DNA from: Gammaproteobacteria bacterium
Lineage (GTDB): Bacteria; Pseudomonadota; Gammaproteobacteria; Steroidobacterales; Steroidobacteraceae
DNA: 64,000 nucleotides
NCBI GenBank assembly: GCA_025359565.1
Contig: JANYFY010000025.1
Span: 62,001-126,000, forward strand
Direction: 5' to 3'
The position numbers and the translations under genes are program-made. Below the pieces are notes generated by a model. It worked only from the letters and a program-made list of their open reading frames with translations. It was not told the DNA's origin and did not search any database. Shown piece by piece: positions 1 to 9,443 of the stretch; position 1 is the first letter of the stretch; each line of letters begins with the position of its first letter.

Positions 1-899
1 AAATTCAGTTCACTTAAGATATCCGCCGCGGTTTCGGTGAGTTTTGCGCCCTGTCTAATCAGCTGGTGGCAGCCGCGACTTAACGGGCTGTGGATTGAAC
101 CGGGAATGGCAAACACCTCACGACCCACCTCGCCTGCCAGCCTTGCCGTAATTAAAGAACCACTTTGTCGGGCCGCTTCGACCACCAAAGTCCCAAGGCT
201 TAAGGCTGCGATAATTCGATTACGTTGTGGAAAATGCGCAGGCCGGGGTGGCGTCCCCAAAGCAAATTCGCTGATCAACGCACCACTTTTCAGTTCCCCA
301 TTATTGAGGGCGCCGCTATTTGCGATCTCACGGCTTAAAAGCTGATTACTGGGCGGATAGATGCGATCGAGCCCACAGCCTAGCACTGCGATAGTGCTTC
401 CCTGCGCCGCCAGTGCCCCGCGATGGGCGGCGGTATCGATTCCTTCCGCAAGCCCACTAATGATGGTAAGTCCACGGCTGGCCAGATATTTAGCGAATTC
501 GAAAGCATTATCGCGACCTTGCGCAGTGGGGTTGCGACTGCCGACAATAGCCAGTCCCGGTTCACTTAATACTTCGATACTGCCGTCGACATACAAGGCG
601 ATGGGTGCTTGGGGTAGGTTGCGCAGTAGCGCAGGGTAGCGTGGGTCGGTAAAAGCGACTAAGTGGTGTTGGGGCTCCTCTAGCCATGACATTTCGCTGG
701 GGGTAGGGTTAGCGCCGGAGCCTTGTAGAAAGGCTCTGGTGGTGGCGGGTATTCCGGCCCGAGTTTGCGCATCGCTGGATGCTGTCAGCAGGCCTTGTAT
801 TCCGCCCAGCAAGTCCAGAGCGGTCGATACAATAGCGAGATTAAGTGCTGGCGCCCGGGTCAGGGTTATAAATTTTAAACAATCGCTGGTGTGCGGCAT
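1..899 (-). CDS. dprA: DNA processing protein DprA (3' end outside window)
   Basis: DprA binds incoming single-stranded DNA and loads RecA during natural transformation. Translating the reverse strand from an ATG at 899 gives an uninterrupted frame to the window edge, 299 codons. It contains the Rossmann-like nucleotide-binding core with GSRNPTAQGRD, then GLAEGIDTAAHRGAL and PQRNRIIAALS, all hallmark DprA segments. The C-terminal winged-helix part expected in many family members would lie beyond position 1. An in-frame TAA lies just upstream of a TTG/ATG pair, so the start is either the ATG at 899 or slightly before it. It follows the LysM lipoprotein gene on the same strand with a short gap, probably co-transcribed. 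Confidence 0.93.
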   Translation of the reverse strand, partial: MPHTSDCLKFITLTRAPALNLAIVSTALDLLGGIQGLLTASSDAQTRAGIPATTRAFLQGSGANPTPSEMSWLEEPQHHLVAFTDPRYPALLRNLPQAPIALYVDGSIEVLSEPGLAIVGSRNPTAQGRDNAFEFAKYLASRGLTIISGLAEGIDTAAHRGALAAQGSTIAVLGCGLDRIYPPSNQLLSREIANSGALNNGELKSGALISEFALGTPPRPAHFPQRNRIIAALSLGTLVVEAARQSGSLITARLAGEVGREVFAIPGSIHSPLSRGCHQLIRQGAKLTETAADILSELN

Positions 900-969
900 C
901 AATGCGCATTATCACGCAATCAATCGCCGCACGCCGCTCCTTGATCTGCCGCAAGTATCAAGATAAGCC

Positions 970-2205
970 TTACGGGTTTGAAACGCGGTCGGCTACTCGA
1001 ATGATGTTCTTGGCTTCCATAATCAAACCGTAACTCATGCGCTCAAAGGTTTTAAATACGAGGAACGTACCGGTGCGTTCGTCGGGTAAGCGCACCTTGG
1101 GGGCCAGTAAGTTGTTGCCAGCTTGTAGAAAGCCTTGGCCTGCCGTGTCGCGGATCGTTTCGCCGGTTGCAAAAACGGCCAGTACATTGCCGGGGATCAG
1201 GCCGTCACGGGCGCCTCGATTAATGACGACCACTTGATATTGGCCGATTACCTTGACGCCGTCGGTGACCGCCATAATGCGGCCCGTCACTGAAACCTTA
1301 GGGGCGCTTGGAATAAAATCGAGCGGCACATCGACACCACCGGGGAATAATTTGTCGCCGGTAACGGTCTCACGCGCTGATTCGTTGAGGATCAACGTGG
1401 CGGGATCCCCCAATCGGGTGATGCGGCCGGAGCCTGTGTAAATGCCGTCATAACCCACGACTCGATCATCGTCAGGGTCTATCAAAGGGTCACCGACGCG
1501 CACGACATTGTAGTGTTCGCCGAGCTGTAGCGTGCGCGGGAAGCCGCGCGCGTAGAGCGTATCGCCATTCGCCATCACGACATGTTGATCTCGAGTTGCA
1601 ATTACGTAGGCTGCGCCTTTAAGTTGTTCCTGGGCGAGCACGGTGGGCTTCGACATGAAGGCGGCAATGGTTTCATAGGGAATAGTCGTGACCGCAGCGT
1701 CTAAGAGTTGACTTCGAACTCGTGGCTCGGCGCGCGCGCTGTCGCCGCGTTGCAAGGTCAGGTGCGGCTGGCCCTTAATATAAACCAGTCGCAAAATGTC
1801 ACCAGGGTAAATTCGGTGCGGATTTTTTACTTGCGGGTTTTCAGACCAAATTTCGGGCCACACCCAGGGATCGCGCAAGAAAACTTTGGCAATGCCCCAG
1901 AGAGTGTCGCCCCGTTTGACCGTATAAGTGTCGGGTGCGTTAGCTGCTAGCGCGACCCCGCCGTTAATCGAATTGCCGGCGGCGTCGGTGGCCGTTCCGT
2001 TGCCGTTTGTGGCGCCGGTGCCGTGTGGCGCCGTGCGGCTGTCTATCGCCGCTTCCATGGCGGTGCGATTATCACCGACTGCCGTGCCCTCCAGAGTGGT
2101 TTCAGCCGTTGCTAGGGGCACAGGGTCGCTTTTGGGGCGCTCAGTGCGGCATCCGGCGACTAGCGCCAGTGTCAGTGATAAGGCAAATAATTGACTATTT
2201 CGCAT
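970..2205 (-). CDS. LysM-domain lipoprotein
   Basis: 411-residue protein with a lipoprotein signal peptide (lipobox LVAGC around residues 15-19), so probably membrane-anchored in the periplasm. A single LysM domain follows at about residues 92-142 (YTVKRGDTLWGIAKVFLRD, then PHRIYPGDILRL), which binds peptidoglycan glycan strands. The remaining ~260 residues have no catalytic motif I recognise. Genes of this type sit next to dprA in many gammaproteobacteria, and here it is upstream of dprA and divergent from def. The role is probably in envelope maintenance; the substrate is unknown. Confidence 0.9.
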   Translation of the reverse strand: MRNSQLFALSLTLALVAGCRTERPKSDPVPLATAETTLEGTAVGDNRTAMEAAIDSRTAPHGTGATNGNGTATDAAGNSINGGVALAANAPDTYTVKRGDTLWGIAKVFLRDPWVWPEIWSENPQVKNPHRIYPGDILRLVYIKGQPHLTLQRGDSARAEPRVRSQLLDAAVTTIPYETIAAFMSKPTVLAQEQLKGAAYVIATRDQHVVMANGDTLYARGFPRTLQLGEHYNVVRVGDPLIDPDDDRVVGYDGIYTGSGRITRLGDPATLILNESARETVTGDKLFPGGVDVPLDFIPSAPKVSVTGRIMAVTDGVKVIGQYQVVVINRGARDGLIPGNVLAVFATGETIRDTAGQGFLQAGNNLLAPKVRLPDERTGTFLVFKTFERMSYGLIMEAKNIIRVADRVSNP

Positions 2206-2365
2206 TCTTTTCGCTCCCCTTCAGGCACCTGTCTTCCGGTGATGGGCTGATATACTGGCATTACGCCAAAGACTTCCAGGACGCTGACCGTTCATTAAGT
2301 TAAGCAGTAGTGGAACTTTAGCAATATTTTCAAGCCAAAAATACGACATTGCTCTCATATCGCCC
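2206..2365. promoter_or_regulatory. Divergent intergenic region LysM gene / def
   Basis: A 160-bp gap between two divergent transcription units (LysM–dprA leftward, def–fmt–rsmB rightward). It must hold the promoters of both units. A TATACT hexamer lies at about 2251-2256 on the plus strand, but I could not pair it with a convincing -35, so no exact promoter is assigned. Confidence 0.4.
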
Positions 2366-2896
2366 ATGACAACGCTCGCAATCCTTGAGTATCCCGACCC
2401 CAGACTGCGAATTAAAGCCGTTCCGGTGCAAGTCTATGATGGGGCTTTGCGTCGTTTGGTGGACGATATGTTTGAAACCATGTACGAGGCCAAGGGTATT
2501 GGGCTGGCGGCAACCCAGGTGAATGTGCATCAGCGTTTGTTGGTGCTGGATGTCAGCGAAGACCGGGATACCCCTAAAGTGTTCATTAACCCGCAGATTT
2601 TGGAGGCCAAGAGCTTAGGTCCGCGCCAAGAAGGCTGTTTGTCGGTGCCTGGAATTTACGAGAAATTAACGCGGGCCAGCGAAATACGGGTGCGTGCCTA
2701 CGATATAAAGGGCCGGGTGTTCGAAATGGACGCTGCCGGACTGTTGGCGGTTTGTATTCAGCATGAAATTGATCATTTGGACGGCAAACTCTTTGTGGAC
2801 TATCTCTCTGAGCTTAAACGTCAACTAATACGCCGACGTCTGTTAAAAGAGCAACGCCAACGCAACGCGAGCGCGCGCACGTCCGCGGTTTCTTGA
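2366..2896 (+). CDS. def: Peptide deformylase
   Basis: Removes the N-formyl group from nascent proteins; Fe(II)/Zn metalloenzyme in the cytoplasm. All three family motifs are present: GIGLAATQV near residue 43, EGCLSVPG near residue 89 (Cys metal ligand) and HEIDHLDG near residue 132 (two His ligands and catalytic Glu). Length of 176 residues is normal. fmt starts 7 bp after the stop, so deformylation and formylation genes form one operon, the classic def-fmt-rsmB order. Confidence 0.97.
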   Translation: MTTLAILEYPDPRLRIKAVPVQVYDGALRRLVDDMFETMYEAKGIGLAATQVNVHQRLLVLDVSEDRDTPKVFINPQILEAKSLGPRQEGCLSVPGIYEKLTRASEIRVRAYDIKGRVFEMDAAGLLAVCIQHEIDHLDGKLFVDYLSELKRQLIRRRLLKEQRQRNASARTSAVS

Positions 2897-2903
2897 AGAC
2901 GGG

Positions 2904-3860
2904 ATGAGTTCCGCTCCGGTTTTGCGACTCGGGTTTGCCGGTACCCCCGCGTTTGCGGTCCCTGCATTGGATACTTTAGTGGCGAGTCGTCATTCGGTGT
3001 GTGCGGTATTGACCCAACCGGATCGACCGGCTGGTCGGGGTCGCATGCTGCAAATCAGTGCGGTCAAGCAGCGTGCCCTGGAGAGGGGGATCACTTTATA
3101 CCAGCCCGTAAGCTGTAAAACCCCCGAGGTTGCACAGCTTTTTGCAGAATTACAATTAGACGCCTTAGTGGTTGTCGCTTATGGTCTCATACTGCCACGC
3201 AGCGTCCTAAATGCCCCACGCCTGGGTTGTTTTAATATTCACGCGTCTTTGTTACCGCGCTGGCGTGGCGCGGCACCGATACAGCGGGCGCTATTGGCGG
3301 GAGATACGGTTACGGGAGTCACTATTATGCGTATGGAGGAGGGATTGGATACCGGGCCGATACTTGCCGCGCGTAAAATTGAAGTGGGGACAGAAGAAAC
3401 CAGCATGAGCTTGCAGATTCGGCTGGCGAGCTTAGGTGCAGAGCTGATGGGCGAGAGCTTAGAGGGTATTGCTGTTGGGACGCTGCGCGAGCAATCACAG
3501 CCTACTGAAGGAGTGAGCTATGCGGAGAAAATATTAAAGGCGGAAGCATTGATCGATTGGCGCCAGGATGCAGTGTATATATTGCGGCGTATTCGTGCGT
3601 TTAATCCCTGGCCGGTGGCCGAGACGCGCTTGGCAGGCAAGCAACTGCGCATTTGGGAGGCAAATTTAGCAGTCATGCAACCCACCGGTGCGGCGCTCCC
3701 CGGGACCGTGTTGCGGACCTCGACGGCGGGTATTGAGGTGGCCTGCGGAGTGGGGGCGATACGAATATCTCGATTGCAGGCAGCGGGGCGCAAAGCGCTC
3801 CTTGCCGCGGAATTTTTAACGTCGATGCCGCTTGCGGATGCGAGGTTTGAGGTCTTATGA
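2904..3860 (+). CDS. fmt: Methionyl-tRNA formyltransferase
   Basis: Transfers a formyl group from 10-formyl-THF to Met-tRNAfMet for translation initiation. The 318-residue product begins with the typical LRLGFAGTPAFAVPAL and carries the formyl-transfer signature around residues 108-130 (FNIHASLLPRWRGAAPI with the catalytic Asn-His pair). The C-terminal domain containing the AFNPWPVAET segment is present, so the protein is complete. The stop overlaps the rsmB start by 4 bp (ATGA), indicating translational coupling. Confidence 0.97.
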   Translation: MSSAPVLRLGFAGTPAFAVPALDTLVASRHSVCAVLTQPDRPAGRGRMLQISAVKQRALERGITLYQPVSCKTPEVAQLFAELQLDALVVVAYGLILPRSVLNAPRLGCFNIHASLLPRWRGAAPIQRALLAGDTVTGVTIMRMEEGLDTGPILAARKIEVGTEETSMSLQIRLASLGAELMGESLEGIAVGTLREQSQPTEGVSYAEKILKAEALIDWRQDAVYILRRIRAFNPWPVAETRLAGKQLRIWEANLAVMQPTGAALPGTVLRTSTAGIEVACGVGAIRISRLQAAGRKALLAAEFLTSMPLADARFEVL

Positions 3861-5260
3861 ATACAGCCCCGGTGAATACATCTACGGTACCTGCTATCGC
3901 GCCGCCTTCCGCCCCGCCCGCCACGGTGCCTGCCGCGGTGCCTGCCGCGGCGAGTGCTCGGTCGCTTGCTGCCTATGCGGTGGCACGGGTGATACGCGAG
4001 GGAGTGACGCTGGATTCGGCGCTCAAGGATGCACTTGCAGCCACGCCCATAACACTCGCCCCTTCCGTAAAATCGCTAAGCTATGGCGCGGTGCGTGGCT
4101 ATTATCGGCACGAGGCATTGTTGGGGAAGTTATTGTCGCAACCGGTTAAGGCGCTCGATGTACTCGTGCGTGCGTTGTTATCGGTGGCTTTGTATGAATT
4201 AGAAGATTCGCGTACGCCGGAATATGCCGTAGTCGATGCGGCGGTGAAGACGGCGAAGGCTACCGATGCTGCGCGTGCCGGTGGATTAATTAATGCCGTA
4301 CTACGCCGTTATTTGCGCGAGGCTAAGTTGCTCAACACTGAAGTGGGTCGCAATCCGGCCACGCGACATGCATCGCCTGTATGGCTTGCAGATCGACTTC
4401 GCGCGGATTGGCCGGTGCGATGGACCCAGTTGCTGGCGGCTGGTGACGCACAAGCTCCTATGTGGCTGCGCGTGAATGGGCAACACATCAGTACAGAGGA
4501 GTATTTGCTAAAGCTCGAGGCTGCAGGAATCGTCGCGCAGGCGGAAGCCCGCGTGCCCTACGCGGTGCTGTTAAAGACGCCTGTGGATGTGCAGGATTTG
4601 CCAGGCTTTGCCGAAGGCTGGGTATCCGTGCAGGATTTAGGCGCGCAGTGCGTGGCTTTTCCGTTAGCTTTAAGTCCCGGTTTACGGGTATTGGATGCGT
4701 GTGCGGCACCGGGTGGTAAGAGCGCATTGATGCTGGAGCGCGAACCGGGATTAGCGAAATTGGTGGCGGTTGATATCGATCCGAATCGTATCGTTCGTGT
4801 GCGTGAAAATTTAGCGCGCGGCAATTTAATCGCTGATTTAATTACGGCGGATGTCTCGCAGACGAGTAAGTGGTGGGATGGCGTGCCGTTTGACCGAATT
4901 TTATTAGACGCGCCGTGTTCGGCTTTGGGCGTGATTCGTAGGCACCCGGATATTCGCTTGCGCAAGTCGCCGGCGGAGATCGATAAATTACCGTTGGTTC
5001 AGGCGCGACTATTGACCTCCATTTGGCCCCTACTGGCGACTGGTGGGCGGTTGGTGTATGTCACCTGCACGCTCACGCGAAGCGAAAATCGTGATGTGAT
5101 TGGGGCATTTTTGCGCGGCACACCCAATGCCAAATCCGTGCCGGTTGAGTCGTGGATAGGCTGGCCCGGATTGGGCGAAGCGGATGAATACGGACGGCAA
5201 ATTCTAACCGGAGAGGCGGGAGCTGACGGTTTTTATTATGCAGCGTTGACCAAAATCTGA
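3857..5260 (+). CDS. rsmB: 16S rRNA (cytosine-967-C5) methyltransferase
   Basis: RsmB/Sun methylates C967 of 16S rRNA. The 467-residue protein has an N-terminal NusB-like helical domain (about 30-165) and a C-terminal SAM-dependent methyltransferase with DACAAPGGKSALMLE (SAM binding), LDAPCSALGVIRRHPDIR (catalytic-loop Cys) and VTCTLTRSENRDV (second catalytic Cys). It is somewhat longer than typical because of an Ala/Pro-rich stretch in the first 30 residues, with a repeated PAAVPAA. It overlaps fmt by 4 bp. Confidence 0.96.
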   Translation: MNTAPVNTSTVPAIAPPSAPPATVPAAVPAAASARSLAAYAVARVIREGVTLDSALKDALAATPITLAPSVKSLSYGAVRGYYRHEALLGKLLSQPVKALDVLVRALLSVALYELEDSRTPEYAVVDAAVKTAKATDAARAGGLINAVLRRYLREAKLLNTEVGRNPATRHASPVWLADRLRADWPVRWTQLLAAGDAQAPMWLRVNGQHISTEEYLLKLEAAGIVAQAEARVPYAVLLKTPVDVQDLPGFAEGWVSVQDLGAQCVAFPLALSPGLRVLDACAAPGGKSALMLEREPGLAKLVAVDIDPNRIVRVRENLARGNLIADLITADVSQTSKWWDGVPFDRILLDAPCSALGVIRRHPDIRLRKSPAEIDKLPLVQARLLTSIWPLLATGGRLVYVTCTLTRSENRDVIGAFLRGTPNAKSVPVESWIGWPGLGEADEYGRQILTGEAGADGFYYAALTKI

Positions 5261-5309
5261 AATTTTGTTTAAAGTCTTGTCCATATCATCTTACAACCCG
5301 GTCCGGCTA

Positions 5310-5870
5310 ATGCGCACTGCGCTGCTTGCGGGCTTGGCGCTGAGTATTTTAAGCGCTCCTGCCCATGCCGATGGACTGGATGGGCGATTTGAAGTGCGCT
5401 CTGCAGATTTGGAACTTAAAGAAGGTGTCTACCATTTAAATGCACGACTTGATATGCCAGTGGGCGACGCTGTGCGTAAAGGTCTTGCGGATGGCGTGCC
5501 GCTTGGGGTTGAAGTAGATCTGTTGGTGCAACGTGTGCGGCAGCTATTACCCAACTCCAAAGTCGCGGAACTTAGCCAGCGCTATCATTTGCAATACAAC
5601 GCGGTGAGTGCGCGCTATATTTTGCGCAACGACAATACTGGCCAACAAGAGTCGTTACCGACACTCGAGGCCGCGCTCGAATCATTGTCACAAATTCACG
5701 GCGTACCCGCACTCGGCAAATCTTTGGTGGCTGGTGATCGTCGTTACGAAGCCAATGTACGCGCCAAAATTGATTTTGGGACAGTGCCACTATCGGTGCG
5801 ACTCTTGATGTTCTGGGTGAGCGATTGGCATCGCGAAAGCGATTGGTACACATGGACGCTACAGCCTTAA
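5310..5870 (+). CDS. DUF4390 domain protein, exported
   Basis: Small exported protein of the DUF4390 family, which sits between rsmB and an NtrY-type kinase in many gamma- and betaproteobacteria. From the ATG at 5310 it has a clean Sec signal peptide ending in APAHA-DG. A longer reading from a TTG at 5265 is possible, but places 15 polar residues before the signal. No enzyme motif is visible. The end overlaps the kinase gene by 19 bp. From gene context it may be an accessory factor to the downstream sensor; this is inference. Confidence 0.85.
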   Translation: MRTALLAGLALSILSAPAHADGLDGRFEVRSADLELKEGVYHLNARLDMPVGDAVRKGLADGVPLGVEVDLLVQRVRQLLPNSKVAELSQRYHLQYNAVSARYILRNDNTGQQESLPTLEAALESLSQIHGVPALGKSLVAGDRRYEANVRAKIDFGTVPLSVRLLMFWVSDWHRESDWYTWTLQP

Positions 5871-8074
5871 GTCGTAAATACGCATCTTCTGTGCTGGGCG
5901 CCAGCGGCGTAGCGTTATGGCTTGTAGCCTTGTATTTATTAGCCTCCGCCGCGCAGAACTCAGCCGAATATTACAAGTGGCTTCCCTGGATCCTTTTTAT
6001 CAATGTGGCTGGCTTGCTCACTTTGCTGGTGTTACTAGCCAACAAATTGACGCGCCTAGTGAAAGATTTTCGCCAACATGTGCCGGGGTCGCGTCTGCAA
6101 ATGCGCACGGTTGCCACCTTCAGTGCCTTAGCGGTTGTGCCAATTCTAGTGGTTTATTATTTTTCGCTACAGTTCATTAATCGCGGTATCGATAGTTGGT
6201 TTGAGCTTGAAGTTAGCCAGGGTCTGAAAGACACCCGCGAATTGTCTCAAGGCGCGCTCGAACTTCGCGTGCGTGAGTTTTTGCAACATACGCAAGTGGT
6301 CGCGCGCGAACTCGCACGTTTGCCGGATTTCAATCTTATCGGTGTGCTCGACCGCGAGCGCCGCGAGGGCACTGCGCTCGAATTCACTGTGATGGGTCCT
6401 CAGGCCCGGATCCTCGCTACTAGTTCAGATCGGCCTATGGACATTATGCCGTTGGCGGCGACGGATGAAATGATGTTGCAGATACGGCGCGGCCAGCCGT
6501 ATGTGAGTTTAGATACGGACTCGGTAGGGGGTTACGTGATTCGCGCGGCGGCGCCTTTGGATGCGAGCGGCACGCCTGGCGCGCGCGTGTTACTCGCCAT
6601 GTATCCGGTGCCGCAACAGCTCAGTAAGCTCGCCGATACCGTGCAGCGTTCGTATACCCAGTACGCTAGTTTGGTGCAGTTGCGTCAACCCCTTAAATCA
6701 ACCTTCCTGCTGATTTTAACGTTTGTAGTTTTGATGTCTTTGATCGCCGCCGTGTACGGAGCGTTTTTCGCCGCGCAGCGTTTAGTGCAGCCGGTACAGG
6801 ATTTGATTGCTGCGACGCGGGCGGTGGCTAAGGGTAACTATGACACCCAGCTGCAGAGACAAACACACGATGAGTTGGGTTTTTTGGTCACTTCGTTTAA
6901 TGATATGACCAAGCGCTTAGGACGCGCACGTGAGGAGACTCGTAGTAGTCAGCAGGCCGTGGAAGCCGAACGTGCGGGGCTTGCAGTGATCTTGGCGCGG
7001 CTATCTACGGGTGTCGTGTCATTGGATCCAGACTTGACTGTGCGTACCGCCAATCAAGCCGCTAGCGCAATCTTAGGTCTAGACTTAGCGGCGGCGCTCG
7101 GAAAACGATTTGATCAAGCCATTAGCGAAAATACCCTGTTCACACAATTTCAAGCCTTCGTTAAAGCCCATCTCGACGCGAATAGTCTGGATTGGCGTGA
7201 ACAAGTGGAGCTATTGTCTGAGTCTGGAAAACACGTACTGATGTGTGCTTGTACTGCTCTGCCTAACGAGTCTGGTGTGCCGGGCGTGGTGCTGGTGTTC
7301 GACGATATTACAACCCTCTTGCAGGCGCAGCGCGACGCCGCGTGGGGCGAAGTGGCGCGACGGCTAGCGCATGAAATCAAAAATCCGCTGACACCGATCC
7401 AATTATCGGCAGAACGTATGCGGCGCAAATTTCACGGCAGTATGAATGCCCAGGACGCCCAAATTCTGGATCGCGCGACGACTACTATCGTGGCGCAAGT
7501 GGAGGCGATGAAACAGATGGTAAACGCTTTTAGCGAGTACGCCCGGGCCCCGGATCTGCATTTTTCCAGCGTTGATTTAAATCAACTGATTAGTGAGGTG
7601 GTTGATTTGTACCGCGTACAGGACAGCAGTGCGGAAATGAAATTATCACTCGCTGCGCGTTTGCCGAGTATTTCAGCGGATCGGATCCGAATTCGTCAAA
7701 TATTGAACAATCTGATTACTAATTCATTGGAATCCTTAGAGGGCCGTGTGGGTGCGAGTATTGAAATAGATACGCGGGTCACCGATGATGCCAAAAGGCC
7801 CTTTGCGGTGATCTCCGTGACCGACAATGGACCCGGATTTCCACGCGATTTACTGGGGACAGTATTTGATCCTTATGTCACCAGCAAACCTAAAGGGACT
7901 GGACTTGGATTAGCCATTGTTAAAAAAATTGTTGAAGAACACGGCGGACGCATAGAAGCGGATAATGCACGAGGCGGAGCTCGCGTGCGAATATTTATGC
8001 CGCTAGCACCAAGCAACCGCATCCAGGATGCACGCGAATTGCGTAAGACTGAACATAGGAGAGAGCAAGTATGA
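5852..8074 (+). CDS. ntrY: NtrY-like membrane sensor histidine kinase
   Basis: About 740 residues from the ATG at 5852 (a TTG at 5825 would add nine residues). N-terminal transmembrane helices at roughly 10-100, an extracytoplasmic segment, another helix near 285-310, then HAMP (RLVQPVQDLIAATRAVAKGN), a PAS-like region (about 370-480), a HisKA box with phospho-acceptor His in RRLAHEIKNPLTPIQLSAER, and an HATPase_c domain with DNGPGFP, VFDPYVTSKPKGTGLGLAI and the N box NNLITNSLE. This is the NtrY architecture (nitrogen/redox/envelope sensing in relatives). The stop overlaps the next start (ATGA), so kinase and regulator are coupled. Confidence 0.93.
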   Translation: MDATALSRKYASSVLGASGVALWLVALYLLASAAQNSAEYYKWLPWILFINVAGLLTLLVLLANKLTRLVKDFRQHVPGSRLQMRTVATFSALAVVPILVVYYFSLQFINRGIDSWFELEVSQGLKDTRELSQGALELRVREFLQHTQVVARELARLPDFNLIGVLDRERREGTALEFTVMGPQARILATSSDRPMDIMPLAATDEMMLQIRRGQPYVSLDTDSVGGYVIRAAAPLDASGTPGARVLLAMYPVPQQLSKLADTVQRSYTQYASLVQLRQPLKSTFLLILTFVVLMSLIAAVYGAFFAAQRLVQPVQDLIAATRAVAKGNYDTQLQRQTHDELGFLVTSFNDMTKRLGRAREETRSSQQAVEAERAGLAVILARLSTGVVSLDPDLTVRTANQAASAILGLDLAAALGKRFDQAISENTLFTQFQAFVKAHLDANSLDWREQVELLSESGKHVLMCACTALPNESGVPGVVLVFDDITTLLQAQRDAAWGEVARRLAHEIKNPLTPIQLSAERMRRKFHGSMNAQDAQILDRATTTIVAQVEAMKQMVNAFSEYARAPDLHFSSVDLNQLISEVVDLYRVQDSSAEMKLSLAARLPSISADRIRIRQILNNLITNSLESLEGRVGASIEIDTRVTDDAKRPFAVISVTDNGPGFPRDLLGTVFDPYVTSKPKGTGLGLAIVKKIVEEHGGRIEADNARGGARVRIFMPLAPSNRIQDARELRKTEHRREQV

Positions 8075-9432
8075 GCGCTGCCAAAATTCTCATTGTCGAC
8101 GACGAGGTCGACATTCGAGGTTTGCTCAAAGAAATACTTTCTGAGGAGGGCTATGAAGTGCAAGTGGCTGCGAATGCTGCCGAGGCGCGTGCCGCACGTA
8201 GCGCTTTAGGTCCAGACCTTGTGCTGCTGGATATTTGGATGCCCGACATGGACGGCATTAGCTTGTTGCGCGAATGGTTGGTTAACGATGGTCATGATTG
8301 CCCAGTCGTGATGATGTCTGGGCACGGAACCGTTGAGACCGCGGTGGAGGCCACGCGATTAGGAGCCTTCGATTTTGTGGAAAAACCGCTGTCGTTGACC
8401 AAGCTACTGCGTACGGTCGAGCGTGCCCTCGATGCGGGACGACGCAAGCGCCTGTCAACACGCGCGTTAGGCGCCGCCTTAGCGGTACCCATCGGCAAAG
8501 GTAAGGTTATCCAGACCCTTCGTGAACAAGTGCAACAAGCAGCCTCTAGCAACTCGCCGGTGCTTTTCGTGGGTGAGTTAGGGACGGGGCGCGAAGCCTA
8601 CGCGCGCTACCTACATTCTTTAAGTGGACGTTCGGCCAAACCGTTTCTGACGGTCGTTGCGACCAGTCTGGGAGCGGATCCAGCAGCAGCCTTATTCGGA
8701 GTGGAGAGTGGTGGGAGGGTCGAAACCGGCGCATTGGAACAGGCAGCCGGCGGATCCTTGTATATCAATGGACTAGAAGAGCTGGACGGAGCGACCCAGC
8801 GAGCACTCATCGGTGCTATCGAACACGGTGCTTTCACCCGCGTGGGTGGACAGAACCGAGTACTCCTCAATGTGCGCTGGATTAGTTCCGCCAAAGAGGG
8901 GTTCGAGGCCGGTGTGCAATCCGAGCCGCTGCGACTTGATCTATTGGCGCGTTTAGGGGTGATCACCTTAAAGGTGCCGCCTCTACGAGAATATACGGAG
9001 GATGTGCCGGACTTGTTACGTTTTTACGTAGATCGGATTGTTGATGATCAACATCTCCCTTTACGGCGATTCAGTGTCGCTGCGCAAAATCGGCTGCGTA
9101 ATTATCCCTGGCCGGGCAATATTGCGGAGTTGCGCAATCTCGTGCAGCGTATGCTTATACTCGGCTCCGGCGAAGATATTGGCTTAGATGAAGTCGAACA
9201 AGAACTGGCAGTGAAGTCCACGGTATCCGAGCCGTTGGTCAAACAAGATTTGCTGGCATTGCCATTGCGTGAGGCACGCGAGCAATTTGAAAGAGCCTAT
9301 TTGCAACAACAACTCATGCTGTGCAACGGTAAGGTGGGGTTACTCGCGAAGCGAGTTGGCATGGAACGCACGCATTTATATCGGAAATTACGCGCTCTGG
9401 GTGTCGATTTCAAACAGCTGGCGGAAGACTAG
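8071..9432 (+). CDS. ntrX: NtrX-like response regulator with degenerate AAA+ domain
   Basis: 453-residue regulator: receiver domain (1-120, acidic pocket in ILIVDDEVDIRG, phospho-Asp in LVLLDIWMPDMDG, Lys in FVEKPLS), AAA+ domain of the sigma54-activator type (about 140-375) and Fis-like HTH at the C-terminus (GKVGLLAKRVGMERTHLYRKL). The AAA+ part is strongly altered: the P-loop reads GELGTGRE with Arg in place of the catalytic Lys, the Walker B equivalent reads LYINGLEEL without the Asp-Glu pair, and no GAFTGA loop exists (SGGRVETGALEQ instead). Loss of GAFTGA is known for NtrX proteins; loss of both Walker residues suggests it neither hydrolyses ATP nor activates sigma54. Confidence 0.92.
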   Translation: MSAAKILIVDDEVDIRGLLKEILSEEGYEVQVAANAAEARAARSALGPDLVLLDIWMPDMDGISLLREWLVNDGHDCPVVMMSGHGTVETAVEATRLGAFDFVEKPLSLTKLLRTVERALDAGRRKRLSTRALGAALAVPIGKGKVIQTLREQVQQAASSNSPVLFVGELGTGREAYARYLHSLSGRSAKPFLTVVATSLGADPAAALFGVESGGRVETGALEQAAGGSLYINGLEELDGATQRALIGAIEHGAFTRVGGQNRVLLNVRWISSAKEGFEAGVQSEPLRLDLLARLGVITLKVPPLREYTEDVPDLLRFYVDRIVDDQHLPLRRFSVAAQNRLRNYPWPGNIAELRNLVQRMLILGSGEDIGLDEVEQELAVKSTVSEPLVKQDLLALPLREAREQFERAYLQQQLMLCNGKVGLLAKRVGMERTHLYRKLRALGVDFKQLAED

Positions 9433-9443
9433 AGAAAAGTACG

